This document shows, piece by piece, positions 1 through 11,277 of a stretch of DNA of 64,000 nucleotides. The first letter of the stretch is position 1. Each line of letters starts with the position of its first letter. The notes below the pieces were generated by a model. It saw only the letters and a program-made list of their open reading frames with translations. It did no database searches and was not told the origin of the DNA. Source of the stretch: Mortierella sp. BCC40632 (taxonomy: Eukaryota; Mortierellomycota; Mortierellomycetes; Mortierellales; Mortierellaceae); contig WAEK01000002.1 of NCBI GenBank assembly GCA_011634665.1, positions 1,509,001 to 1,573,000 on the forward strand, given 5' to 3'. A program made the position numbers and the translations under genes.

Positions 1-224
1 CTTTACTGTCTCTTCTTCTTCTTCTTTCTCCTTCACTCACACACCTTCCTGGGTTACCCCCTTTGGTTCGTGCTCTTTATCTCCTACAAAGCAAAGGGCC
101 TAAAAAAAAAAAAAAGAGAGAGAGAGAGCTCTCTATCTCTCAATCTCTCTCAGACCCTACTGTTCCATACTAACACCACACACACACACATGCACACTAA
201 ATATTATTGATGATTGCTTTGTAG

Positions 225-729
225 ATTCTTTGGCCCATCTTTCACTATGTGATGCCTGACAACCTACGAGGCAAAGGTTACGAGGACCGGTCATGGAAGC
301 ACTATGTGGCCGTCAACCGTGCATTCGCTGACACTATCATCGAGAATTACGTCGAAGGTGACACAAGTAAGTGTCTCTCTCTTTTTTGCTTTCATTCTGT
401 GTTGCATTGTTGCACCATCGCTAGGTTTACCGAGGCACCTACAGGGAAGGCGCGGTATTATTTTTTCTATTAATTTATAAACAAACATATACTCGTATGT
501 CTGGTTGTAACGTTTTTTTTTAGTCTGGGTCAACGATTACCATCTTATGCTCGTGTTAAACATGATTCGGGAGCGGCTCCCCTATGCCTCTATCGGCTTC
601 TTTTTGCATATACCCTTCCCGAGCTCGGAAATCTTCCGATGTCTCCATGGTAATCGGTCTTTCTTGTACCCTTCTATTTCTGGCAGTAGCCTTGCTCATA
701 GACATTTTCTAATGCTTACTCCCCTCCCC

Positions 730-772
<43 letters not shown>

Positions 773-3326
773 TGAATGAAACGCTCCATGACCAACACAA
801 TAGCGCGCAAAGAAGTACTGGAAGGGCTGTTGGGAGCTGATCTAGTCGGTTTCCAGACATATTCGTTTGCACGCCATTTTCTACAAACCTGCTCAAGGAT
901 CCTTGCTCTCGAATCGACCCCCAAGGGCATTCAGCTTGAGAACACAGCCGTCAATATTGGCATTTTCCCCATCGGTAAATCAAGTACCAAGAGCCTGAAA
1001 AGAGAAAAAAAAAATAGCCACCGAGCTCTCATTTAAGCAGTATCTCATCCCACTCTTGGCTTTTTCTCTCACTCTCCCACTCTCACTCTAGGCATTGATC
1101 CAGTCACTCTCAACAAAAAACGACAGGACCCCGAGGTGGCGAAATGGGTGCAGGTTCTCAAGGAAAAATATGCAGGCAAAAAGTTGATTGTTGCCCGAGA
1201 TAAGCTGGACTATATCAAGGGCGTTCGACAAAAGATGTTGGCTTTTGAACGATTCCTCAACCTTTATCCGGAATACCTGGGCAAGGTAAAATGAGGATGA
1301 CAGCGCCCTTTTTTTTTTTTTTTTTTTTGACTGGATCGGGGCCCCATTTTTTTTTTCTTCGGTGGCTAATTTCATTTTCTCTTTATAGATCGTTCTAATC
1401 CAGGTGGCTCTGTCGACATCGGAGCAGAATGAAGTTCAGGGTCAGGTCTCGGATGTGGTGACACGGATCAACTCCAAGTTTAGCGATCTGTCGTACCAAC
1501 CCATTGTGTTCCTGCACCAGGATATTACTTTCAGTCAGTATCTGGGGCTCTTGACCGCGGCCGACCTGTGTTTGATCACCTCCCTACGGGATGGCATGAA
1601 TCTGACCTCTCATGAATATGTCGTCTGTCAAGAAGAAGATAAGAACCCTCTAGTTCTGAGCGAAGTAAGATGAGGCTCTTTTTTTTTATTTTATGCATTC
1701 CTCCAAAAGTAAAAAAGAAATGTATTATTGCATGTCGAGACTCACCTTCCTCTCACCTTACTAATGGGCTAGTTCGCAGGCACATATGGAAGTCTCGGAG
1801 CCTGTCTACGTGTGAATCCATGGAATTGTACCGAAGTCGCCCAGGCCATTCACGATGCTCTCGAAATGAAGCCTCAGGAAAAGATCATTCGATGGAACGA
1901 GCTCCACAAACATGTCTGTACCAACACGGCTCAGTTCTGGGCTTCTGGATTTGTGTCAGAGCTTGTCAAGGTTCATGGAGATATTCAGAGACGGTACTCG
2001 ATCCATATCCCACATCTGGATATGCAGGCCATTTTACCCCAGTATCAGCAAGCCAAGCGTAGACTTTTATTGCTTGACTATGACGGAACGCTGCTACCTT
2101 ATGAAAGACCCGCCGTGGTGCGCTCCAAAGGTTCTGTTGGAGTATCTCGAGGTGGAAACAACACCAAAGGAACACTCAAGTCAGGAACAGGAGGGCTTGC
2201 CACTCCAGCCGTGTCTTCGGCTGCTTCCTCACCTTCCACCTTCTCACCAGCATCTTTTGGTTCTACTGCAAATCCAACAGAAGAAATGCTCCGGATCGTA
2301 ACCGAGTTAGCTCAAGACCCTCGCAACATTGTCTATATCATGAGTGGTCGAACTCAGGACAGTCTTGAGCAGACGTTTGGATCGATTCCTAATTTGGGAC
2401 TCTGTGCAGAGGGTGGATGTTTCTTGAAACGACATGGTCCCGAGTCGCAATGGGAAAACCAAGTAACGCAGTCATCCCAGAATGGCGAGATTGCTCAATG
2501 GCGCAAAAAGGTGATGGAAATGTTTGAGTACTACAAGGAGCGGACACCGGGCTCGGAAATTGAGGAAAAGAGTGTACCCTTGGTATGGCATTACCGACAA
2601 GCGGACAATCCCTCGTATGGCTTATGGCAGGCAAGAGAATGCCAGAATCATATTGAGGAGGCGATCGGTTCGATTTACCCAGTACATGCGGTCGTCGGTC
2701 GGAAATGCCTGGAGGTGATGCCAAGGGACGTGAGCAAGGCTTGTGCTACGAGAACCATTGTCGAAAGTCTTATCCATCAGTTCCGGAAGCAAGAATGGAG
2801 GGAAGAACAACATAGGAGAAAAGTCAATGGTGAACAGTGCCATCCAAACAGCCTCGGCTCGACTGCGTCCACATCCTCGCTTGCATCTTTATCGTCGACA
2901 CAATCCTCGGATTATAGCACGCATCCAAAGGGCGAAGAAGGGGATGGACTTGAGAAGGAATCTGATGTAGACTCTGATGGATCTTCTTTATTCAACTTGG
3001 GTCCGATCCCGATCGATTTTGTATTGTGTATTGGCGATGACAGATCCGACGAGGAGATGTTCCAGTTTGTGAACCGTCTGCAGCTTCGAGGAGAAAAAGG
3101 CGAAGACGAAGAAGAAAGCGATAGTAGTCAGGAAGAAGATGAGGAAACTAGTGAAAGAGTTAGCGTTCCATCCAATCGAACCCTTGCCAAGGATTCTGTG
3201 GGTGTGGCGAACTGCAAGGCAGTAACTTGTACCGTAGGATGCAAGAGTTCAGAGGCTCGCTGGTTTGTTCCTGGAGTGCCTAGTGTTCTCCAGGGACTTC
3301 AGATGATGATCGATACTAGCCGATAG
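225..3326 (+). CDS. Trehalose-6-phosphate synthase/phosphatase (TPS2/TSL1 type), 5'-truncated by window
   Basis: Six exons are visible: 225-366, 524-649, 804-974, 1092-1285, 1389-1664 and 1773-3326. Their phases close to give about 820 residues, and the N-terminus lies before the window. The first part is a GT20 glycosyltransferase region: motifs [48 protein letters not shown] and [13 protein letters not shown]. The last exon is a HAD-type trehalose phosphatase with the nucleophile motif [22 protein letters not shown] and the acidic metal loop [11 protein letters not shown]. The family makes trehalose-6-phosphate from UDP-glucose and glucose-6-phosphate and dephosphorylates it to trehalose in the cytosol. 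Oddities: two low-complexity Ser/Gly-rich insertions split the phosphatase domain (about 2115-2275 and 2805-2990), an acidic stretch lies at 3090-3165, and the usual AEHG is AEGG. The intact HAD motifs suggest phosphatase activity (TPS2-like). Synthase activity cannot be judged without the N-terminus, so a regulatory TSL1-like role remains possible. Confidence 0.9.
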
Positions 3327-3332
3327 ATCTTC

Positions 3333-3335
<3 letters not shown>

Positions 3336-3388
<53 letters not shown>
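3336..3388. repeat. (CT)n microsatellite in the 3' flank of the trehalose gene
   Basis: An almost perfect CT dinucleotide run starts about 10 bp after the stop codon of the trehalose gene. Similar CT tracts recur at 739-770, 10255-10278 and 30240-30322. Confidence 0.95.
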
Positions 3389-3390
<2 letters not shown>

Positions 3391-3543
3391 GACCATCTCA
3401 ACACAGATATCCATGTAATCCAATGTAGACTATCCCTTCAACCGTAAAGTTTAATAGGCAGATTTGCCAGTCAAAAAAAAAAAAAAAAAAAATACTGAAC
3501 GGTACCCATGGTACTTTTATTGAACTATAGGGGCTGTTGGAAA

Positions 3544-4167
3544 CTAGTTTGCTCCGTCTGGAGCTGTCTTGGCATTGCCCATCGTAATAGCCTTTAGTTT
3601 CAGCTCATACTGATGCTGTTCTTGCTGTTTTCTCAACTCGATTCGGGCGAGTCGGACATCGAGAGCACGCATGCGCCGCTCGTGCTCCTGACTCAAGATC
3701 TTCCGCTGTCTGTGCCGCTCAGCTAGAGCAACTCGCCTTCTTGCTTCACGCTGCCGAGCCATGTGTAGTGCTGCACTTTGGCTATTAGGATATCGCTTCG
3801 TGAGCTCGTTGCGTACCTCCATCAGCTGCTCCGCATAATAACCTGACAAATGTATAGATTCAGCATTCCCAACAGGGACGGGTGATTCACCACGCAGACT
3901 ATCTACGCGATAGCCAAACAGAATACAGCGACTCTCCTTTAAATGGTGAGGCTCTTGTATCAAGTCTTCGGTGCTCGACTCAGACAGAGACTCCCACTCT
4001 CCTCCACTGAAAACAGAACATGAGGAAGGAGTTGCTGAGGACTGCACTGGGACGGGCAGAGGAGATCCAGCCTGTTCAACATTCACGACAACACAGAATT
4101 CTGTTGTGTTTTTCGGTGAAGCATTCGTTAAGTCAGAAAGGTGAACTGGAGTGAGCGAGGCAGACAT
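3544..4167 (-). CDS. Uncharacterised protein with basic C-terminal coiled coil
   Basis: Single open frame of 207 residues from the chosen ATG at 4167, which begins MSASLTPVHLSDL. An in-frame ATG at 4227 would add 20 residues, but that stretch looks like leader sequence. The N-terminal half is Ser/Thr/Glu-rich and probably disordered. The C-terminal half, about residues 110-200, is strongly charged and helical, with clusters such as RQREARRRVALAERHRQRK and RLARIELRKQQEQHQYELK, typical of a basic coiled coil. No enzymatic motif is visible and I do not recognise the family. It converges on the trehalose gene, with 217 bp between stop codons. No introns are needed. It may be a lineage-specific gene. 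Confidence 0.6.
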   Translation of the reverse strand: MSASLTPVHLSDLTNASPKNTTEFCVVVNVEQAGSPLPVPVQSSATPSSCSVFSGGEWESLSESSTEDLIQEPHHLKESRCILFGYRVDSLRGESPVPVGNAESIHLSGYYAEQLMEVRNELTKRYPNSQSAALHMARQREARRRVALAERHRQRKILSQEHERRMRALDVRLARIELRKQQEQHQYELKLKAITMGNAKTAPDGAN

Positions 4168-4941
4168 GGTGAGCTGTTTAGTAAGAGGCAGTGGATGAGA
4201 AAAGCTTGGCAAAAGAATACCCCCCAAATAAAGGTCAGCTTCTTTCTTCTGAATATATTTGCACTTCGCTTCAAGCGTACTCTTTTTCAGGTACCGGCAA
4301 GTCTCCGAACTTCTACAGGAATCATGCTCCCCCCTCCAAACTCTCTCGTACTAAGGCCTATTTTTCGCATATGTCCTGAACAGATCTCATCATACCTCTC
4401 CTCGATTCCTCATCAGCGTGACGGCAGGAGATAGTAAACAGATCGAAGTAACGACTGCATTTTTGGTACGTATGAGACTCGGTTTGGAGGCGATTGCATT
4501 CAAGAAAGGCTCCCAAACGGTGGTCCTTAGACCATCGTTTGGTTCATTGTCCTCCCGGCCATGATGCATGGACTTCACGGACCCATTCCAGTTTGGTCCG
4601 CAATGGATTATGACCGCAAGACCCCATTCTATTGATAGCCACTCCCCATTCTACTGTTCTCTCATTAGTTAGAAAGATTATCACACCTCCTTTTCTTATT
4701 TCTGGACAACCTCCATTCGTTCAGAAGTTACCTTTTTTCCGTTCTCGTAAGTTAGTCCATTCTGCTTGCATCTCTGAGGTCTATTATAAAGAAGAACAGA
4801 TATTGATTAGAGTCATGATATTTAGACACTATTTTGTAGTACCACTCGAAATACATCGGCCTGTAGACCTTTAAAGAAGCTCTCATTAAACTTGGTATTC
4901 AGATGTTCATGTACTACACTTACGTTAACGTATAATATATT
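4168..4941. other. Intergenic, no supported gene
   Basis: AT-richer sequence with only short open frames. One plus-strand frame at 4632-4874 has no motif I recognise. This is the left edge of the accessory island. Confidence 0.5.
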
Positions 4942-5730
4942 TTACATCTTAGTATTACCATGGATAGAGAGTTGAGGAGGACAGTCCAAACCATACTTGC
5001 TCAGCTCAAGCATGACAGATCGCGCAATCTTGATGTTCTTCCGTGATTGGATTTTCACTGCAACAGATGAGCCTGATGCCTGCTTGGCTTCGCCATTCAC
5101 AAACTCAATATTTCCGACCGAGAGCGTACAATCGCACTTGCGTGCAGCACTACCTATGTTCAGAGCACATGCCAACTTGGTCTTTGACAAACGGGTGGCC
5201 CTGCTGCCCTTCTCGCCGCTGTTGAAGGAGCCAAAAGTTGACGGTATATAGTTGACCAATCAATCGATCGAAATAAAATGCTAGAATAACAACATTTGAT
5301 TCTCTTGTCTTACAGGTAGAAGGTAAACGGTGTCCCGTTCGGTCTACCATCTTTAAGGACTGAGCCACAGACCAACAGTGCATCGCACTCTGAAGGCTTG
5401 TTGTCGCCATGGTGTGGATTAAGGATGCTTCCAATGCTCTTCTACAATAGATACCATCTTAACGATGATAAACTTACATGTTTCTGAGAACCAATAAAAA
5501 AGTCGAAGTGAAGGCTTCGAACTCAGCCACGAGTATACATCCTCGAGAATGGCAGTCAGTTTCCTTGTTTTTGTGGTCTTTAGGGAATCCAATAGCTTTT
5601 TAAGATCCTCATCCTTGCTATTGTAAAATAGTATTTGGAACAAGCACAAAAGGGAAATGGCTCGCACCGCTTGGCCGGCACGGTTGTTAAACCGGATTGG
5701 GAAAGGGGATAAGGGGGACAATCCAACCAA
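4942..5730 (-). CDS. Uncharacterised accessory gene, possibly a degenerate PD-(D/E)XK-like protein
   Basis: Three minus-strand coding-like blocks lie in order: about 5730-5479, 5441-5313 and 5260-4942. Each is bounded by a plausible GT donor or AG acceptor. The last block has KTKLACALNIG, KCDCTLSVGNIEFVNGEAK and KIARSVMLELSKYGLDCP. The spacing of D, then E-x-K, in KCDCTLSVGNIEFVNGEAK resembles the core of a PD-(D/E)XK nuclease fold. That is inference from pattern only. I recall similar proteins of unknown function in Mortierella but cannot verify it. The exon phases do not close cleanly with the splice sites I see and no convincing start codon was found, so the gene may be decayed or mis-modelled. 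It lies upstream of a pseudogene and a Crinkler-type relic. Confidence 0.4.
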
Positions 5731-6527
5731 TGCGCATCAGCCGATCTCCTTGAAGAAGAGGGAAAGAAAGGAGCCAAGTGATACAAAAGATCTGTGGACG
5801 AACAATATCTAGCTGTAGGATCTCGCCTGTGGGGCGAATTAACAGGCGGACCTACTCTAGAAGGTAAGTGTTCAAACTAACGGATCAAGAAGAAGGGAGG
5901 AAAAAAAGATCTGCCTTTTATAAAATGCTGTAGGGGGTGCTTTTTAAATACCCCCTGGAAGATCTTCCTAATGCATTTACTACACTACACTATCCAGTTC
6001 AGACCTGACAAGTTGAAGTAAGGATAAAGTCTTTATCTCAATTGACAATACGTCGTTAATGATACTCTCGGACTGAAATGCACTCGCGTAGTTCCTTGCA
6101 TTCTTGGACTGTCAATACCAAACTAAAACACAAGTATTGGCCTTTGCTCGATATGATTCATTTTGAAGAACAGGTACTCACCTGGTTAATTTTTTTTAAT
6201 CTCATGGGACCTGCATCCCCCTTTACCTTCAAGTGTGGCTCTCTATATTACCGATGGGTGTCATCAGTTTTAAGAAAACGTTCAAGTAAGCACATTTCCG
6301 TTTGACCAAGAGTCTTTCTTTAAGATGACTTTGTTCTAATGGCAGAGAGAGAGAGAGAGAGAGAACGGCATGGATGACCCTGTAGGTTACTACCTGGTTA
6401 ATGCTGGGGGTGTAAAGGGAGTGAAAAGGGGAAAGGCCGTTTGCAGCATATCTCTCTTTCTCCTTTCTCCTAGCTAATCTTGAATCATCTCTACGGATAT
6501 GATACGCATCTCTGATGCCATTCTCTG

Positions 6528-6531
<4 letters not shown>

Positions 6532-6560
<29 letters not shown>
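6532..6560. repeat. Poly(T) tract
   Basis: Uninterrupted T run of about 29 bases next to the 3' end of the minus-strand pseudogene. Confidence 0.95.
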
Positions 6561-6562
<2 letters not shown>

Positions 6563-6604
6563 ATGTAAAGCCGTTTTTATTTTTTATTTTTTGTTGCCTG
6601 GGGT

Positions 6605-6961
6605 TTAAAGATGCATCAAACAGAGGCGCTTGGCTTCCAAGTAATCAGAGGACGACAATGCCTTTCTGGTCACAGGCGAATACAAGTTAAAGACTCCTGA
6701 CAGTGCAACAAAGGCATCACGGAAGTGGAGACACGTTTCCTTATTGGTATCTTGTTGTACCATGGCCAATTTAGCATCTTTGAGAAGATTCTATGCTAGC
6801 CCATAAAGAATTTTGCGCATAGGATCCTTCTCAGTTTCTTTGGTATCCTCTGGTGGTAAATCGACAGTATCACCTTGGAACTAAAGAGTTTGCAACAGAA
6901 AGTAGTTTGCCCCCTTCCTTCCATTATGAATAAAATCTTGGCGTCTTCCCGAGGTAGACAT
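6605..6961 (-). pseudogene. Pseudogene of an unknown protein, two in-frame TAG stops
   Basis: From the ATG at 6961 the minus strand reads 119 codons to a TAA at 6605 in one frame, interrupted by two TAG codons (about 6879-6881 and 6795-6797). The text between them is clearly protein-like: VDLPPEDTKETEKDPMRK, then LLKDAKLAMVQQDTNKETC, then FVALSGVFNLYSPVTRK and LEAKRLCLMHL. The two stops prevent it from being listed as an open frame. I do not recognise the family. No GT donor fits introns that would remove the stops. It sits between the gene at 4942-5730 and the Crinkler-type relic, within the accessory island. Confidence 0.55.
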
Positions 6962-7360
6962 TTCTGCTCTGATACTAAAAAAAAAGAATCAGGCAGTCAA
7001 TTGCTAGAAAAGAAATGAAGCAAGCATACAATCGTCATTGTAGCAAAGTGTCATTCTCTCAGCACCAGTCGCGACTGTCATGTGGAATGAACACATGACA
7101 AAATCATAGGATACCAAGCAGGAAGGTTCCGACGAAGAACACGCTGCAGGCGGCTACGACTGCGAAGCTAACCCTATCTCCACAGACCTGAGGCCCTTCA
7201 TTTGATTTCGCACCAAAGGAAGCCAGGAGGCAGAGGGGGCAGGCAGGACCAAGGAAGAGGCTAGAAAAAAGAAATGGCGATTACCTGATGAATGTCGATT
7301 GAAGAGGATTGTTAAAGAGAGCAGAAAGACTGTAAAACGAGTCTTCTTGTGTGTGTGTAG

Positions 7361-9526
7361 ACCATGCCGACATCAAAACAATCACGGAAAAGTTCTTTGC
7401 GCCAGGATCAGACATTACCAAGTTTCTCGACACTTTTGTGAGGGGAGATGGAGTGTTACCTACTACAACAGGATCCATTCGTGGTTTACCAAGAGCATGG
7501 CGTCGTGGACTCGGAAAACCACCAGAGACTCGACCAAGTCTACTCTTCATGGATCTCCCTGACCCAACTATACCCGATACGGTCGTGGATTTCGAAGCCA
7601 ACAGCCACTTTGTACGGAAGATCACACTCTTGCTGTTCCTCTCTCAGCTTCTTGTCTTCAAGTATTGCCTGAGCGTTTCTGGCTGTAGCAAGACGTTTAC
7701 CAGTGCATGTTGGGCCCTGCTTCAGGCGTGTCCGCATGTTCTGTTTGAGGATATTTTCAACACGCTGTTCCGCAAACTCCGCAGACTGGTGGATTATCGC
7801 GAGCTCCCACTCTCAGACTACGTCAGCGATGTCTTTGAGAGTACGAAGACACGCCTTGTCAACCGCGGATGTCAACCAGTGATCAAGGACAATACTCGAC
7901 TGCTCATCATTAACGACGAGGCACAGATCCTGGGCGATAGTTTTAACGACTTCTTCAGGCCAGAATCAGACTTTGTGAGCCCTGCTCGACCATTACTCTC
8001 ACCTATCCTCCATGCGTTCCGAGATATTGGTCAGCACCAGCTCACTTTGGTAACGTGTGGCACAGGGCTTAGCATCAACACACTCTTCTGGGTCCAGAGC
8101 TCTGGTTCTGGTTTGAAGGATAGCTCCACTCCCTTTGAATATCTAGAGTTTCCCGGCTGGTCTGGGAAAGACTCGATTAAAGCCTACATTTCTCGAGTGC
8201 AGACGTGTCTAGAAGACGAGCAGTCCAAGCTGGCTCTGGACGAGCAACTTCCACTGGAGGCAGTCGACATGCTGTACGAAAAGTTTGCGGGCCGCTATCG
8301 TCCGGCTATAGCAGCAATTGGTATGTTAACTTGAATTGACCATGAAGAGAAGGGGCAATGAAGATGATACCATGTCCAGTATGCTCAACACCTGTAGCCT
8401 TATTGTCTTTCTGTCTATAGAGAGAATTGTGGAGTCCAACAATCCGGGGACATGGAAGAAAACCATCGAGGATACTGAGGATAGGTTAATATCTTGGACA
8501 AATCGACACATTAAAGGCAATATTTGCTACGAGATCAGACGCCTTCACGACAAACGCAACCAATACAAACATCGACTTGCGGATTCTATCGAGAGCATGC
8601 TCGGTCTCCTAATGTACCAGAGATGCATGTTTGGGAGTCACGACCTTGTCCTCAAGGAGGTAGATCCTCAGTTGGTGGAGCATGCGTTTGGTCGGATCAA
8701 AATCATCTCGGGTAAGCCTACTGCCGTTTTGGATGAGCCCTTCGTTTCTAAGGCCGTGGAGAACTATTTCATGGCCACAGATCCCTATTTCAAGAAGGAG
8801 GTCCGGAAACGCATGGTGAAAGCGACGGCCTCTGATCAAGGATGTGTGTTTGAGAGGTTCATGATGAATGTTTTTAGTGAGACATGCAACAAACAACCTC
8901 TATCGGATTGGCCACACGAACCCCCTATCGCTGACATGTGTCCAGCTCTCGCCGGCAAGGTGGAGATTGTTGGGCGGAGGGAGCCTGGACTCGATCACTC
9001 ACGCGACAATATCAATGCAAGATTTCATGGACGCTCATATCAACTACCAGTCAATTCACAACAACATGCCCGTCGCTCCATTCTTCTTCCCCAAGTCCAA
9101 GCCTTCGGGACCAGATTTAGTTTTCTTTATTCGGATCGATGGTGCTCGGTTAGTACCTGTTTTTGTACAGATGAAGCTGCATCAAGGGTCATCCAACTTT
9201 TCGGAGAAGGACTGGAATGAGGCACTCAGTACAGTAATTGAGGCGCACGTGAGGTCTTTCCGCAATTACGGTCCGACAAAGTCTACATCAGCATGATTGT
9301 AGCATACCCTACCAAGTGGAGCGACAAGCTGCTGGCACCCTCAGATCTCCCAAAGGACACGAGTGATGTTCAGCAGGTCGTGATCAACATCGGCGATAAC
9401 AATTTTGGTAACATGTTCCCCCAAGAGCATGTAGATTTTATTGATCGACTCAAGAATGCACGAAAGCGTTCTGTTGACGACGATGACAGCAGCGATAACG
9501 ACAGCTTCAAAAAACAGCGAAGCTAA
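7361..9526 (+). pseudogene. Crinkler/RHS-type NTPase-nuclease effector, frameshifted and lacking an evident Walker A
   Basis: Two exons (about 7361-8320 and 8421-9526) joined by a GT-AG intron that closes in frame. The product resembles Crinkler-RHS-type proteins, which combine a P-loop NTPase with a restriction-endonuclease-like C-terminus. Visible pieces: TGSIRGLPRAWRRGLGKPP, a Walker B-like LLIINDEAQIL, TLVTCGTGLSI, FEYLEFPGWSGKDSI, VLDEPFV, and a C-terminal PD...QxK pattern (PSGPDLVFF, FVQMKL). A P-loop is expected after the LLFMDLPDP segment but is missing; the text runs straight into an FVRKITLLLFLSQLL-type segment. The only near match, SGCSKT, lacks the canonical Gly. The frame shifts near 8965-8985 and shifts back near 9265-9285. 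No N-terminal header or start codon was found. It is probably non-functional. Family assignment is from memory of motif order. Confidence 0.7.
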
Positions 9527-9689
9527 TCTTTCACTGCAGCTCAATAAAGTGCGCTTTCTGTTTTGTGAAGACGTGTTACTGAGTTGTCCTCATCCAGTTT
9601 GCTTGTCTCCATACCTTTTCGTGTGTAGAGAGCAGAAGGAGCAACAGGCAGGAGGGAGAGCGGCGACAGAGAGGGCGCATAGTGGCAAA

Positions 9690-9815
9690 GAAATTGTCGT
9701 GCTGGGCGCAGTGCGGGATAAAAAGTCATACTGGGCGCAGTGCGGGTGCGGGAAAAAAAATCATGCTGGGCGTACTACAGGAAAAAGTTATGCTATGCTA
9801 GGCCCAGCTGACACC
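9690..9815. repeat. Short degenerate tandem repeat
   Basis: About three to four imperfect copies of a ~30-bp unit with the core CTGGGCGCAGTGCGGG followed by an A-rich spacer and a TCATGC-like start. It begins about 165 bp after the Crinkler-type relic. Confidence 0.7.
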
Positions 9816-9945
9816 TGGACTTGGCTCGTGTAAGTAGGAAAAAGATGGCGTGAAGGATAACTTCCGCCAGAACAAGGAATCCACTGAAGTGAGCTGAGCT
9901 TAAAAATCAGACAGGGTCCAAGAGAATCCATGGTTCTCTCTCCGA

Positions 9946-10080
9946 CGCGTGAACGATCGCATGGAAGGGGTAGATTCGCTCATTTAGATGCTTCTCACAA
10001 GGGATGAGTAGCATTCATTGCATTCGCTGAGGGTGAGTAAATGGTGGCAGTGTGTGGCGTATGAACGCGTGTGAACGCGT
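9946..10080. promoter_or_regulatory. Three ACGCGT (MluI cell-cycle box-like) motifs
   Basis: ACGCGT occurs near 9946, at 10065-10070 and at 10075-10080; the last two are 10 bp apart. In ascomycete yeasts ACGCGT is the MBF binding site of G1/S promoters. No clear coding gene follows. A possible spliced leader with donor GTAAGT near 10202 and acceptor TTTTCAG near 10340 has no convincing open frame. The motif is seen; a regulatory function is inference. Confidence 0.25.
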
Positions 10081-11215
10081 CGATTTTTTTCGGTGCTGAA
10101 AGTCAGTTGACCCTTGGATAAAAAATTTGCGCGTTGCCTCGACTTGAGCTTTTTTTTCTTCACCTTTCCTTCTTCACTCGTATCGGCGTCTCATGGAGTG
10201 GTAAGTGTCTTCCAAGTCGGGTCTCTCTTTGCTCTATGCTCTACTTTCTCTCTTGCTCTCTCTCTCTCTCTCTCTCTATGGTTTTGTTTCTTCCATTCAT
10301 CCACCCATCCGTGCATCACTTTTTTTTTTTTACTTTTCAGCTGATTTCACTCAATGAGGTGCTGATTGGTCATCAAGTTAGCTTCATGGTTCTATGCATG
10401 GAACTAACAACCTTCCTCGTTTCCTCTTTTTTTTCTTTTCTTTTCTTCTCCTTCTTAAGAGTTCTTCTCTCCGTGTTATGCAGCGGTTCAACATCGCTTA
10501 GTTAGGCATGGTATCCTTTGGCCTCTACCAAGCTAAGTATCGTGTTTGAAGGTATTGGGCTTCCTTGTTCCCCTTGCCTTGCTCGGCTTCCTCGATGAAA
10601 GCTAAGCTGGACACCCCCCTTCCCCCTTCTCCAGTGGATGCAGAGAGACAAAAGCTATAGGTTGCTCCCTCCCGAAGGAGTGACCATAGTCGAAAAAGAG
10701 CAAACGCACTTCTGTTGTATTCTCTTTAGGCTTTCAGAGCCGGTTTTGTTATGCTCGGGCTTATACTCGGCAGTTCTTGCCTTGAGACGAGCTCGAGGAG
10801 GTTAAAGTGTAGAGTGCTAGGATCTGCATGCAAGGTCCCGTCGAACGGTCTCGACCGTTGAGAGTTGGAGAGGCGTGATGCCTTACTTCCCTGGCCAGGA
10901 AGTTCTGAACTTCACTCTCTGTCCTCTTATGGAGGATAGGGTAATTTCCGCTCTTTCTCGACTTTACCTCGCGCATCTACCCGGATAAGCCAGTTGTCAC
11001 TGCTGTCATGCTAAGATATATTTGGTATAAGGCCATGGGGTAGTGTACTTGTTCTCTTTTTTAAAAAAAAAAAAAATCCACCCATTGTTCAACAGGTGTT
11101 TGCCTGTCGCTGTAAGGTAATTGTCTGACGGACACTGTCCTTTGATAGTGTCGCGGTGAGGCACTTGTCGAACAGATTCTGTATATTTAGGACAGTTCCG
11201 GCTGCGCTAAGCTGG

Positions 11216-11277
11216 GACCTCCTCTAGTTGAACAACTAGACTTGTGCTTTCACTATCACAGTTGAAGTGAGGAGGTC
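11216..11277. repeat. Nested inverted repeats (possible stem-loop)
   Basis: A 9-bp stem (GACCTCCTC at 11216-11224 paired with GAGGAGGTC at 11269-11277) encloses a 7-bp stem (CTAGTTG at 11224-11230 and CAACTAG at 11233-11239). It could be a structured RNA or repeat remnant; no family is recognised. Confidence 0.45.

Noticed and set aside
10489..10560. Faint resemblance to the U2 snRNA 5' end (ATCGCTT ... GCTAAG)
   Set aside because: The invariant branch-point recognition GTAGTA and Sm site are not present, so the match is judged coincidental.
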